A stretch of 64,000 nt of DNA, from the NCBI RefSeq assembly GCF_017916325.1, contig NC_090164.1, positions 665,501 to 729,500 of the forward strand, read 5' to 3'. Of the stretch, positions 22,484 to 32,962 are shown piece after piece. Numbering within the stretch: position 1 is the stretch's first letter; each line of letters starts with the position of its first letter. Made by a program: the position numbers and the translations under genes. The notes under the pieces were generated by a model that was not told where the DNA came from, searched no databases, and worked only from the letters and a program-made list of their open reading frames with translations. This DNA comes from Leishmania martiniquensis. Its lineage: Eukaryota; Euglenozoa; Kinetoplastea; Trypanosomatida; Trypanosomatidae.

Positions 22484-24790
22484 TCAAAACGTATTTGTAA
22501 AGGTTGGTGAGTGCTGCTGTGCACAGCGCAGCTCCTGCGCAACGCGGCGCTCCAGCTGCTCCGCCAGAGCCTGCTCTCGTGCTTTCATCTGCTCCACGAC
22601 GGCAGGCTTGCATTGCCGGCGCAGCTGGTGCAGCTGCGCCGGTTTGATGGCCAATGAGCGGGCCAGCCGAACCAGCGCTGCCGCATCGAAGAGACACGCC
22701 GTCTGCTGGCGCAGAGAAACCAGCAGCTCGCCGGCGTCGCCGCTGCTGAGGAGACCAGCGTCGTCAAGGTATTTTAGCATGGCGAGGGTGATTTCGAGAT
22801 GGGCGGGGGTGCGCTCAGCGGGGTTCGGCGTGCGGCAGAAGATGTAATCCCACACTAGCAGCAGGGTCGGGATCGGGAGCACGTTCACGAACAAGGGCAT
22901 GATCCAGTTTGCGACAAGCGCCTTCACTTGCAGACCCACGCCGCGGAACTTCGCGGCAACGCGAGGCAGCTTCTTCTCCACAAGGTGCTCCAGCACCGCC
23001 TGCTCAACGTTGGCGCCAAGCAGCGACTCTCCGTAAAAGTCGTTGGGAAGCAGCTCCTCAAAGATGTGCGTGAGTAACCAAAACGTGCGCTCTTCATCGT
23101 CCAAAACGAGAAGCAGAAAGGCGGCTAGGAAGTTGAAGGATTGGCAGTAGCTTAGCAGCGGGTTGCGCCAGCATAGCGCGTGCAGGACGTTTGTCAACTT
23201 GTAAATGCCGACGTCCTTATCGGAGAAGTAGGGGTGACCGGGGAAGGTTCGCTGAACATCAGCGACGATGGCGACTGCATTCGGCCCCGTCACGTATCCG
23301 TTGCGCCGGAGCAGCCTGGCGCAGAAGTACTCGTTCTCGTCCACCTTGAGCGCCATGCCAGTCAAGGTGAGCCACATGACCCCACGCAGGTGATGCGGAA
23401 TGCCGCACGCCCGCGCCACAGCACGCAGCTTTACAATCGCCGCCGGAGACGCACTCGCCAGCAACGAGACGCCGCGGCAGAGACGGTGCCACTTATCCTC
23501 TCGCTTGCGCTCCTCTCCGTCTCGGACCGACTGCGAAACAGCTTCGGCGTGCACCACAGCAGGATCAGTCGAGGCCGGAAAGCCGAGTCGCGGCACCGAG
23601 GACCAGTCCTGCAGACCACTTGCTGAAGTAACCGGATACGGCGTTGGCTGCGCTGCCTTCTCGACCTTCAGCAGAGAGGACGGCATCGATGCAGTGACTA
23701 ATGCCGCGCCGTTAGCGGTAGCGGAGCACGCGTGTTGAACGGCAACGATGGCGGCGCCGCTGCTACATTGCGTGCGCACTGGCTGCTGCAAGCTCGACCA
23801 CGACATCTCCGTCTCTGGTGCAGGAAATGTGTCTCCTGGGGTGGCAGCAGAAGTACACGATCTTTCTCCTTTGCCGCCCCAGTCGCCTATCGATCTCATT
23901 TCTTCATCAGGAGCGTCGCCCAGAGACTCAAACTTGCGCACAAACGTCTGCGGCGGCGTTGCGGTGCGTTGGTCGGAAACACCACCACTTCCCGCCGGAG
24001 TCGTAACGCCCAAAACGGGCGTGTGGCTGTCAGTCCACAACAGCGTCCTTGCCGGCGCAGGAGACACGCTTGCCAGTGGGTGCGCATCCAGCGCGACAGT
24101 CATGCTGCGCCGGTCTACTCCGCATAGGGGACTTGCAAACGAAGAGGAGGGCATCGACGCTGATTCTGCGCGCACCTCACTTGAGGTTTCCATTGGTCTG
24201 GGTGAAGACGACAGGCAGTTCGCCAGCGTGGCAGGCCCCACCGGCTCTAGCCGCGAGTCTGCCGCGGAGCTCGATGGCGGACAATACACGGAGAGATCAT
24301 GGGAGGGTGCCGTGAGTGCCGCATGGAGTGCTGTGCATGCAGAAGAAGTCTGATGCGCGCACAAACCGATGACGTCGGCCGCCGCGGACTCCGTTTGGGA
24401 GGATGGGCAATACCCCACGACCGAGAAGTCAGCTGAGGGTACCGCCCTAACACCGAAGTGACCGGCGACAGTGATGCCCTCAGCAGTCTGAGTAGTGGTA
24501 TTGACCCGATCGCCGCTGCCGTCGTCAAGCTGGCGATGATTGTGGCGGAGAAGGGCAGCCGCACCTTCCGCAGGAGGTGGCGCTCGTGGCATGGGGCTGC
24601 GTTTTTCACCCTCTGAGTCCGCTGCTGGCGGCCGAGCTGATGCCTCAGGCGATCTAACAAAGTCTGCTGTGACAGAGGTGCGAAGAGAGCCACAATACAG
24701 TTCCGAGGAAGGCGGTGCGCGAGCATCGTCGGCAAAAGTCTCGTCACAGAGACCTCTGACTGCCTCTCTGGCGGAGTCTGGTGAGGGCAT
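22484..24790 (-). CDS. TBC-domain Rab GTPase-activating protein
   Basis: This gene encodes 768 residues from ATG 24790; the 21 codons above it start at a non-ATG codon. TBC proteins stimulate GTP hydrolysis by Rab GTPases and so end a trafficking step. The first ~440 residues are Ser/Ala/Pro-rich and probably disordered. The TBC domain runs from about 463 (GIPHHLRGVMW) to 655 (LVWDYIF). The arginine-finger motif IVADVQR puts the finger at Arg514. The glutamine-finger motif reads YCQS with Gln at 550; most relatives have YxQG. Both catalytic residues are present, so it should be active. The C-terminal 60 residues include a charged helix (KAREQALAEQLERR) that may form a coiled coil. The target Rab cannot be told from sequence. 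Confidence 0.92.
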   Translation of the reverse strand: MPSPDSAREAVRGLCDETFADDARAPPSSELYCGSLRTSVTADFVRSPEASARPPAADSEGEKRSPMPRAPPPAEGAAALLRHNHRQLDDGSGDRVNTTTQTAEGITVAGHFGVRAVPSADFSVVGYCPSSQTESAAADVIGLCAHQTSSACTALHAALTAPSHDLSVYCPPSSSAADSRLEPVGPATLANCLSSSPRPMETSSEVRAESASMPSSSFASPLCGVDRRSMTVALDAHPLASVSPAPARTLLWTDSHTPVLGVTTPAGSGGVSDQRTATPPQTFVRKFESLGDAPDEEMRSIGDWGGKGERSCTSAATPGDTFPAPETEMSWSSLQQPVRTQCSSGAAIVAVQHACSATANGAALVTASMPSSLLKVEKAAQPTPYPVTSASGLQDWSSVPRLGFPASTDPAVVHAEAVSQSVRDGEERKREDKWHRLCRGVSLLASASPAAIVKLRAVARACGIPHHLRGVMWLTLTGMALKVDENEYFCARLLRRNGYVTGPNAVAIVADVQRTFPGHPYFSDKDVGIYKLTNVLHALCWRNPLLSYCQSFNFLAAFLLLVLDDEERTFWLLTHIFEELLPNDFYGESLLGANVEQAVLEHLVEKKLPRVAAKFRGVGLQVKALVANWIMPLFVNVLPIPTLLLVWDYIFCRTPNPAERTPAHLEITLAMLKYLDDAGLLSSGDAGELLVSLRQQTACLFDAAALVRLARSLAIKPAQLHQLRRQCKPAVVEQMKAREQALAEQLERRVAQELRCAQQHSPTFTNTF

Positions 24791-27700
24791 GGTCCGCGAC
24801 GGAGAGCCCCGTGTGAAGAGAACCGTTTGCAGGCGAGTAGGATCCGGGTGCAAAGGGTGCGTAAACCCCGCTGCACATGAGCGCGCGTGCGCAATGACGT
24901 GCGCTTTTTCCCACGCCTCAGCGGAACGGGGCGGTAGCTTTGCACGTCTCTAGTTTGTGGAGCACACACGGGGGAGCAGAGAGGGTGGGCCGGGGTAAAC
25001 GAGAGGGGTGCAATGGTCGTATGTGTCACTCAACAAGGGGCGGCCATGCGCGTTGAAGAGGGCAGGCGCGCACACATGCAAGAATCAGAGAACAAGCAAA
25101 GCAACGAAGTAAGTGCGCACACACGTCTGCAATGATGCGGTGGGTATAAAATGTAGCAGCCGGCGGCTCTATTGTGGCATGGCCACAGTGAACAGGTAAT
25201 GCCGGGCGCGGATGGCCCGGCAACGCGGAGAAGAAATAGGGGGCGAGGGGGCACAAGGGAGAGTAACACATGTGGAAGGGAAGCGGTCTTCCAAACGGCA
25301 GCCGTGCCCATCTTCGCGAGTTCAGCTGCGTAAGTGTGTGTGTGTGTCTGCGTCTGTGTGAGGCAGCACCACTTATACCCTGAGTGCGTCGCTGCTTTAT
25401 CGACTGTTGCCCTCTTGTCGCTGCTGCTGCTGCTTTCGTCACGGTGACTTCCTCCGTTCCTCTTCGATGCGATTGACAGTCGACGGAGCAGTGGGGGGAG
25501 GGAGAGACAGGAGAGACAGGAAAGGCGAAGAGGAAGAAGAAAAAAAGGAAAAACCGCGGTCATTTCAGCGGAGATGGGGGGAAGGGGCGAGGAGGTGAGG
25601 GCACACGGCGGCGAAGTGTGGGGGCAGGGGCGGGGGAGCGGAAGAGAGGTGCCGAATTGAAGCGGTACGGCACTGGCTTGAATGGAGGAGAACGGGGGTC
25701 GGGCAGGTAGAGGCATCGAAAACGGACAAAGAGTCCGGTGGCAGCGGCGCGACCGATCCGTTGTGTTCAAAGGCCGACATCCAAACACGCACCCATAAAA
25801 ACTGCCAACATCACCCCAAGTCTCGCCTCACCATTGGATGCGACACGTGAGAAGCGCCAGTCGCAGCGCACTCTCGCCTCCACCCCGACAATTGGGATGC
25901 GGACAACACGAGAGAGGCACGAGGTGCGTAGGTGAGAGAGGGGAAGAGAGAGACAGACGAGAAGGAAGAGGGGGAAAAATGGTCGCGATGCCCTTATGAA
26001 CGCACCCGCCTTCACATGGACGACACCGTCACCACCAGCCGCCCTTCCAGGGCCCGAATGCCGTCACAGGCCTTGGGAGGGGGGGTGGGGGAGAAAGGCA
26101 AGTGGCACAAACCTCAAGGCAACTCAAGGACACATGCGCTTCTTGCACCTGTGGTACGTAACTCACCTCGCATTGGCACAGATAGAGGCATCTACGCGTA
26201 CACGTATGTACTTACATAGAAGGACACACTCGCCGAAGCAGCCACCGCAAGATAATTGTCCTCTTCCTTTCCCTCGCCCAGGCATCGAAGAAAGCGAAAT
26301 AAGCGGCTTGGTTGGCGCCTCAGCACGCAAGGCGATCGCAGGGCGGAGAAATGAAATGAAGACAGCACACAGACGCACACACGCAGATACGCACGCGCCA
26401 CTTACTGTCATGCAGTGTTTCGTGGGCCGTTACGCTCAGAGTGACCCTCGGGCACTGAGCACGCACGGTGCTCCCAGTTTGGCTACCCTTGATTCACGGA
26501 AACGGACAGTTGAGGCCATGACGATGGAGGCCGCTCTTGTGTAGGCCCGCCGCCATCTCTTAAACTCTCGATAATAATCTGTGCAGAATGCTTGACTGCA
26601 TGACAACTCGTGCCCCATCAGCGCCATCGGTCAGTGAGCCGCCTTGCCCTGCACAGAGTCACTCCACTGTGTCAAGACGACGGAACCCACGCAGGCGCTC
26701 AGGGGCACCGCTTTGCCGATCGAGCACGTAGCTGCCGTGAGCCGACATCTTTTCAGACACCCCGCTTGGTGCCACACGCTGATGCCGCCGACCTCCTCCA
26801 TGTCGAGCGAGACGTCGTTAGTGGGTGGTGCGGGCGCCTCAGCGCCTGAAGCTGCGGCGTCACCGCAAGTACAAAGGCAGGGCGCCCCGCCCTCTCGCGT
26901 CATAGGCACCACAGCCAAACAGCTGGCCACCCCTCTCCTCTATCGTGAGCGGATGGCTGTCTCACCTTTGACCATCCGCCGGCGCACCATCCATGCAGTC
27001 CAATGCCATAGCGCTGCCCAGAGCTTCGCGCGCACCTTCGCTGGGTTGCACGGCACGTTCGACGCAAGACAAGTTGACTGCAGGCGGCCGCGCACGCACT
27101 CCGCCATCGGCACGTTCGGGTAGCGTCTTGTGGTGACAAAGCTGGTAGCCTCCGCCAGCGACGCGTGGGACACCCTTAGGTAGGATATGCGGGGTGGTGG
27201 TGGCAGGAGTGAATTTTTGCGGTGGTGAGAGGAGCGGGAAAAAGAGGCCATGTGCAGAGATGACGAATACTGAGCTGTGCCGTGCATCAAAAGAGAGGAA
27301 AAAAGGGGTGGTGGTGGTGAGCGCGGGCGACGGTGACCACCTCAGCAGAGGGAGGGAACTCGTCGATGGTGTGGCTCTCTGTATGTTTGCGAGGGAGAAC
27401 AGGCCGATCCCCCCCTGTCCCTTCCCTTTTTTTCAGACTTGGGCACGCGCGAGGGAAAAAGGGCGCCGGATCGCAGGTGGGGCGAGCGGGCGAGAGGCCG
27501 ACAGGCGCACACCAACGATGGGGCGGAATACCGCCCGCTCGCGTCAGATCACCAGTGTGGCAGCGTGTCGCCAATGAAGATGGAGATGCACATGCCAAGG
27601 CTTCTCCTTCGCTCTGCAGCAGCCAGAGCCAGTACGACCACGAGCGACGCCTGGAAGGGTGCCATGGGCGCACTCAAGACAACGGCACTGAACCCGTACA

Positions 27701-28007
27701 CGCACACTCGCGCAGAAACGTACAAGCAGGCAGCAAAAGAGGAAAAAGGCAAGCGGGTGTGGTTGGTGGTATGGGCGACGCGTGCGGGTCATGATGACTC
27801 GTGCCGTCTCGGTCGCCTCAACACGACATTCGAGATGAAGACGACAAGCTTGCGAGAGCGGCATGAGGTGAAGCGAATGGGAGAGGGAGCGGAGCACACA
27901 CATTCCACAGGTGAGCGCGAGGGGGCGCAAAAGGGGTTGAGCGATGGTTGGAAAAGCAGCAGCGCCGCGCCGCTCCCGCGATCCTTGACGCACGCAGACG
28001 GGGCTCC
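24791..28007. other. Long intergenic region between the PROPPIN gene and the TBC gene
   Basis: This is 3.2 kb with no confident gene. The part near 24791 should be the 5' UTR of the TBC gene and has purine-rich plus-strand blocks (for example 25495-25560 and 25590-25660). The part near 28007 should be the 3' UTR of the PROPPIN gene. A small, more protein-like minus frame at 26940-27287 is listed separately. A 252-residue minus frame (25030-25788) is simple Ser/Pro/Leu sequence and was not accepted. Confidence 0.5.
26940..27287 (-). CDS. Doubtful small open frame, about 115 residues
   Basis: From ATG 27287 the frame encodes 115 residues ending at TAG (26942-26940). The second half has a mixed, protein-like composition (YLRVSHASLAEATSFVTT, then AKVRAKLWAALWHWTAWM) with few simple runs. 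After the TAG the same frame is open for a further 103 codons, to 26631. It could be a short real gene, a gene broken by one stop, or chance. No family is recognised, and the plus strand also has an open frame over part of this region, which weakens the case. Confidence 0.25.
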   Translation of the reverse strand: MHGTAQYSSSLHMASFSRSSHHRKNSLLPPPPRISYLRVSHASLAEATSFVTTRRYPNVPMAECVRGRLQSTCLASNVPCNPAKVRAKLWAALWHWTAWMVRRRMVKGETAIRSR

Positions 28008-29897
28008 CTACACCACAACGTAGTGACATCCTTTCGCCCCCTTCTCGGCAGGCTGAGCGGCGCCACCGAAACGGTCGCGGCTAAGCAAAGGCAAGGGGAA
28101 GCACGTCAGGCTACCGACACAGAGCCGCGGCGATAAAGACGCAGACCTCGACGGCACCATTGAAGCGGCTTGCTGCTGCTGCACCACAGTAGAGTGTACT
28201 TGCACCACCCAGACTGACCTTCCATCTGCGGCAAAGCCGCTCTCACAGTTTAGCCACCCATCGTTGGCGGCTGCTCCCGCACCGGGGGCGGCACCGCTAA
28301 CGTCTGCGTTCGGGGCAGCAGGGCTTGCTCTAGACGTCACAGCGGCAGCTGCCATGACGGCGCTACCCAGTCGCCGACCGGTGGATTTCGTCGAAGCAGC
28401 ACTAGCGTCCACAGGCGGGTGAGCCATCAACGTCACTTTGTGCTTCCACTCCGCTCGCACTTTGCTCGCTGCGGAAGCGCTGCCTAGCGGCGTAGGCGAG
28501 CGCACGCTGTGGGCAGGCACCGATGGCGAAGTGCCTGCCGTCCGCGCCGCCTCCCAGCACTGCACCACGGCGGTGCAGTCGAAGACATGTAAAGTGCCAT
28601 TGGCGCTGAGCGCCGCTATCCGATACGCGTCTTGCTGCACGGCGAGTGAGAGCACCGCGGCAGGGCGGTGCCCCCGCTGCAGCTCTACCAACAGCGCGCC
28701 AGTATTGCTATCGAAGAGTTTTACCGTAGTTCCAAGCTCTGAAGCGGTGGCCAGCAGCTGCCCATCGGGACGGAAACGCAGATGAGCAACGGCATGGTGA
28801 TGCGCTGGGATCGTGCGCTGCTCCATGGCCGGCGTTGCCGTACGAAAACCAGAACTGGTGGTCGCAGCGGCAGCAGCTGCCGTGGTGCTAGTGGAGGGTC
28901 TCTCAGCATCCATAGATGAGGAGGCCCCAGACGCCGCTCTGCTACCACCTTCCCTGAGGGCTTGTCGGCGGGGTGCAGGCGGGACACAATGCAGTGTCAG
29001 TACCGTCACATCACCGCGGTACCCGCGCGCAGATTGAGGGAAGGCAACGGCGTACGATGTACCACCACCGTCCGCCTTGGGTGACGGTACTGCCGCAGAG
29101 AGGTCCAGCACTCCACGTGGGTTCAGTGGCTTATACATGCTCTGCTGCCGAATATACCGCAACGTGCGGAGCTCGACAAGGTGAAAGAGGTCGACGGCCG
29201 CCACGAGAAGAACAGACGAGTTCGCCCGCAGCGCCAACACCGGCGACCCGCAAAAGTGCAGTGCGGATAGGCAAGTGCCACTGGTAGCATCGAAGAGGTA
29301 CACATAGCGTCGGCACTCAGCCTCGGCAGCGACAAGAGCCGAGGCCTTGACCAAGTCTGCTGCTGGGGCAGGGGACTCGCGCGTCTCCTCGTCACCTGCC
29401 AACGAAGCATCGACGTGTGCGGGAACGCCACAGCCGCTTTGGCTCCTGCTGCTCACCGGTGACGTAGCTCCGTCGCCACTCTGTTCCTCCTCCGCCCCTG
29501 TGGCGAGCACCGTGTGGGGCACAAACACCAGTGGCCGAGCTCGAAACACGACCGCGACAAGGGCACTGTCACCAGCTACCGTCGCCGTGTACACAGGCGT
29601 GCGCCACAGCGCAGTAGACGGAGCAGTATCATCGGCGATTCTAGCTGTGTCGGAGGTGACCTCTGAGGGCGCCGCGGCCATGGAAGGAGGGAGGGGGTGC
29701 AACGATTGCACTACCTTCCCCTCTCGCTGCTCGGATGCGGTAATCAGCGCATATGCCCTGACACCTGCCACCGTTGACAGGACAGCGACAGTGCACGACG
29801 GATTGAGTGCGCAGGCGGAGGGGTAAAGAAGTCGCTGTCCTCCTTCGCTTCCATGCGCCGCAGTGGCGTCGTACACAGCGCCGGCTGCGTTTTCCAT
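28008..29897 (-). CDS. PROPPIN-family (WIPI/Atg18-like) beta-propeller with altered FRRG motif
   Basis: This gene encodes 629 residues from ATG 29897; an ATG 12 codons further up is a possible alternative. PROPPINs are seven-bladed propellers that bind PI3P and PI(3,5)P2 on autophagic and endosomal membranes. Early blades include YVYLFDATSGTCLSAL (199-214) and LVELRTLRYI (240-249). The clearest family region is 364-441: PAHHHAVAHLRFRPDGQLLA, then ATASELGTTVKLFD, then ELQRGHRPA, then LSANGTLHVFDC. In the family the lipid-binding motif is (F/L)RRG; here residues 406-409 read LQRG, so the first of the two arginines is Gln407. Long Ser/Ala/Thr inserts separate the blades (about 130-190 and 305-360), and the C-terminal 190 residues are mostly low-complexity. 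Lipid binding may be reduced or different. Confidence 0.82.
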   Translation of the reverse strand: MENAAGAVYDATAAHGSEGGQRLLYPSACALNPSCTVAVLSTVAGVRAYALITASEQREGKVVQSLHPLPPSMAAAPSEVTSDTARIADDTAPSTALWRTPVYTATVAGDSALVAVVFRARPLVFVPHTVLATGAEEEQSGDGATSPVSSRSQSGCGVPAHVDASLAGDEETRESPAPAADLVKASALVAAEAECRRYVYLFDATSGTCLSALHFCGSPVLALRANSSVLLVAAVDLFHLVELRTLRYIRQQSMYKPLNPRGVLDLSAAVPSPKADGGGTSYAVAFPQSARGYRGDVTVLTLHCVPPAPRRQALREGGSRAASGASSSMDAERPSTSTTAAAAAATTSSGFRTATPAMEQRTIPAHHHAVAHLRFRPDGQLLATASELGTTVKLFDSNTGALLVELQRGHRPAAVLSLAVQQDAYRIAALSANGTLHVFDCTAVVQCWEAARTAGTSPSVPAHSVRSPTPLGSASAASKVRAEWKHKVTLMAHPPVDASAASTKSTGRRLGSAVMAAAAVTSRASPAAPNADVSGAAPGAGAAANDGWLNCESGFAADGRSVWVVQVHSTVVQQQQAASMVPSRSASLSPRLCVGSLTCFPLPLLSRDRFGGAAQPAEKGAKGCHYVVV

Positions 29898-31081
29898 GAC
29901 CTTAATGGAGATCGACACTGCAGCCCGCCTCAAGGCTCCCCAAACAGGTGTGTCTCACTGGTGGCTGACTCGAAGCTGGCCTGAAATCGAAAAGGCAGCG
30001 CAGGGCGACTAGATCCACGCGCTTCGGCAAAGCAGTCCATCCACGGAGACGTCGAGGGCCAAGGCGCACACCAGCCTTCGAACAGCAGCGTTGAACTCTA
30101 TCTGCACCCTCTAATGATACGCAACAAAAAAAAGAAGGGTTCGGCACGTCACTGCGTTTTGCCCCAATTGGTACATACCTGGTCCGTGTGTGTGGATGAA
30201 GAGCATTGCAGGGCCGAAGACAGGGCAGAGGGGGAAAGACATACACGCAAGGCTGAGGAGCCGTGCGAAGAGGACAGGTCATCACATATGTGCAGAAGGA
30301 GAGGGAGGAAGGCATCGCGAGGCCTTCCTCCGTCCTCTCCCCCGCCTCGTCCATGCATTTCCCCTCACCTTCGCACCCCAGCATCGAGACGTACGCATGC
30401 ACCCGCTATGGAGTGCATCACCTCCAAGACAGGAAGCAGGAAAAGGACCACCACCGGCCGCACCTCGACCGAGCCGCGACTTCCTGCAACGCAAGGAACG
30501 TTCCGTTGATGAGATCAGATGAGGACGGTGATCGGAGTGACGGCGAGCCCTATAATGCATAGCCACCTTTTACACCCCCGAACTTACAACCAAACACCGG
30601 TAGAGAGATGTGTACATGCACATGAGCTTAAACGTGTTGAAAACAGCTCATGCGTTACTCCTCTTATGAGTGGGCGACCAATGCCACGCGATTAACTGCT
30701 GCGACGCTCACTTACCCCCTTCCCCTTCCAAGATGCTCCCTGCCCACCCGCCATACTGAGCGAGGCATCAATGCATGTCTTGCAGCGATGAGTGCAGATG
30801 AGGTAGTACAGTGAAATGGGAAGAAAGGGGAAGGGAAGCCCGCACGGCTCACCACACCCTCCACAAGACACCAAGAGCCCAGCGGCGCTGCGCTTCCGCT
30901 TCATGAGAGGAGCGCGGCTGACCACAGGCTCTCTCAGCCTCGCCCAAGCGTCGCGGTCCTCGCGGTGCCACCAGATTTTGGAAAGATGCGCTAGTCTCTG
31001 TCTCTCGCTCTGTGTGTGTGTGTAAAAGAGAGACAGCGAGACACCGAAGCGTCATGAGAGCCGCCTCGCTCACGAGAGCGC
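29898..31081. other. Intergenic region between the RAD23-like and PROPPIN genes
   Basis: No gene seen. The part near 29898 should be the 5' UTR of the PROPPIN gene, with an A/G-rich plus-strand run at 30120-30140 and a purine block at 30290-30312 as candidate pyrimidine tracts. The part near 31081 should be the 3' UTR of the RAD23-like gene and contains a short GT run (31010-31022). Confidence 0.6.
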
Positions 31082-32305
31082 TCAAATCTCTGGCGGGGCC
31101 TCGAAGAGCAGGTTCGATGCACGGTCGATGCTGCGATGGCACAGGTAGAATGCGACCTTGCACTGCTCGTAGGTGAAGCCCAGCTCCGTGAGGGCCTGGA
31201 TCTTCTTCTCGTCCTCCTCAGAGGGAACCCGGGACAGGAGGAAGTCTTTGTCGAACTGCCGCTTCGCCCTTCTGGCGCGTGTGCCGCCGCCGGCACTGCC
31301 GTCACCGTCGTCCAATTCCTCCACCTGCATTCCGCTCGCCTCCAGTTCAGCGAGGTCTTCGGCGTCGAAGCCGCTGCCGCCACTGCGTGCCGCCGAGGCG
31401 ATGTAGCTCTGAAACAGCGCACCCATCTGCTCCGCCGTCTCTTCGTCCACCTCATCATCTTCCTCCCCCATGGACCACTCCTGCGAGCCCTCCTCATCGT
31501 CCCCACTACTGCCCATGGCGCCGCCGTGCAGCATGCTCTGCGCTGCCTTGGTGAGCTGCTCACTATTCATGAGTGTGACAAAGGTTTCCTGGTTCTGCAC
31601 GATCAATTGAAAGAGGGAGGGATGGTTACGCTCGATCCGCTCCATCAGGGCCTGAGGGTTCGCTAAGAACTCCTGCCGCAGCACCGTCAGATCCGGAACG
31701 ACCTCCTGCAAGGCATCGAAGAGGTCATTTTTTCCCGTGGGGTCGCCGTCCTCGTCGGAGTCGTCCTCATCGCTTTCCTCGTCCCCTAGCGTGCTCTCCT
31801 CCTCATCGCCTTCATCCCCTACCACATTCCCCTCGTCGTCGTCCTCGCCGCGCGTCGAAACAGGGGCGTGCACCTGGTCCCTCGCTTCGAGGCGCACACG
31901 CTTCGTTGATGGAACATCAGACGACGCTGACCCACTCCCCACCACCCCTTCCGCACCGGCTGCGCTCGACGAGGTGTAATCCTTCGGCACCACTGTCAAG
32001 TGATCTCCTTCCCGCAGCCCGCACTCCGTCAGCAGCTTCTTCTCGTCACTAAAGTCCACCACCGCGGAGGCCGACGACGGCGACAGGCTTGGCGCCGCTG
32101 ACTCGCCGTCGGTGGCACCCTCGTGGTGGTCGAAGCAAAACTTGAAGGCCATTACCTTGAGGCGAAACTGGATAGCGACAGTTGCGCGCAGGTTCTGCAT
32201 AGTCGCCTTCGGGTTCGCGACCGTAATCTCTTTCGTCACCGCCTCGCTTTCCGCAAGAAGGGACGAGTTGACGGAGGAGACGAGGCAAGTCACGGTGAGC
32301 TTCAT
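31082..32305 (-). CDS. RAD23: RAD23-like ubiquitin shuttle protein (UbL, XPC-binding and one UBA domain)
   Basis: This gene encodes 407 residues from ATG 32305. RAD23 proteins carry ubiquitinated substrates to the proteasome and stabilise the XPC/Rad4 damage sensor in nucleotide excision repair. Residues 1-108 form a ubiquitin-like domain, with an insert near 63-83 and ending CGLREGDHLTVVPK. A basic KRVRLE patch (135-140) may be nuclear targeting. An acidic stretch follows (154-188). The XPC-binding domain is at about 204-250 (NPQALMERIERNHPSLFQLI), a close match to the family. A second acidic region is at 269-291. The UBA domain is at 363-403 (QALTELGFTYEQCKVAFYLC). Typical RAD23 has two UBA domains; only the C-terminal one is seen here. 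Confidence 0.92.
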   Translation of the reverse strand: MKLTVTCLVSSVNSSLLAESEAVTKEITVANPKATMQNLRATVAIQFRLKVMAFKFCFDHHEGATDGESAAPSLSPSSASAVVDFSDEKKLLTECGLREGDHLTVVPKDYTSSSAAGAEGVVGSGSASSDVPSTKRVRLEARDQVHAPVSTRGEDDDEGNVVGDEGDEEESTLGDEESDEDDSDEDGDPTGKNDLFDALQEVVPDLTVLRQEFLANPQALMERIERNHPSLFQLIVQNQETFVTLMNSEQLTKAAQSMLHGGAMGSSGDDEEGSQEWSMGEEDDEVDEETAEQMGALFQSYIASAARSGGSGFDAEDLAELEASGMQVEELDDGDGSAGGGTRARRAKRQFDKDFLLSRVPSEEDEKKIQALTELGFTYEQCKVAFYLCHRSIDRASNLLFEAPPEI

Positions 32306-32962
32306 GTCTATGGAGGGGAGGGGAGGGGGACGCTTCTATGTGGGCCCGTGTGCGAATCGTAGTCGTAGAGGTCGTTGCGGGGGCGGTCGTCGTAGCGCTA
32401 CACGGGGGTGCCGTTGCCCGTCGTGCTAGAGGAGGCGAGGGAGTGGGGAGTCATCGTTGGAGAGAGTGAAAAAAAGAAAATAGGAGCTTCGTACACACGA
32501 CGGAGGGGGGAGAGGAGTGGGTCTGCGATGGCGGTGGGGAGCAGAAAGTGGCTTTAGCGACAGGGGGTAGATGAATGCCTTGTCACGTCTTCAGCTGCAC
32601 TTCTCTCCGCTCACTCCTCTTCCGCATCGAGCGCGCACACGTCGGCAGCAGCCGCAGACTTATGAGCGGGTAAAAAAAGGAAGGCGAAGCAGAGTCTACA
32701 AGGGCACCCGAGGCCACGATAGAAAGCACAAGCTTTCATTCCCACCTCACCACCACCACCACCCTGACGCACTGCATGAGTTTCCCCCTCTCTCTCCCTA
32801 TGTGGGGGGGGGAAGGGAAAGGGCTGTTGTCTTTTTTTATGCGATCGTGGTCTCTCGACGTTTTGGTAAGGTACGGTGCACGGGGCAGCGACACACACAC
32901 GCACACACACGAGCCATACATCAGCGGGAGAGCACCGCAGACACACACAGACAATGGGCGCG
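32306..32962. other. Intergenic region upstream of the RAD23-like gene
   Basis: No gene seen. Purine-rich plus-strand runs at 32312-32330 and 32460-32485 are candidate pyrimidine tracts for splicing the RAD23-like transcript. A CA run lies at 32890-32912, in what should be the 3' UTR of the small gene to the right. Confidence 0.55.

Noticed and set aside
25030..25788. Minus-strand open frame of 252 residues
   Set aside because: It is Ser/Pro/Leu simple sequence in a pyrimidine-rich region with overlapping frames open on the same strand.
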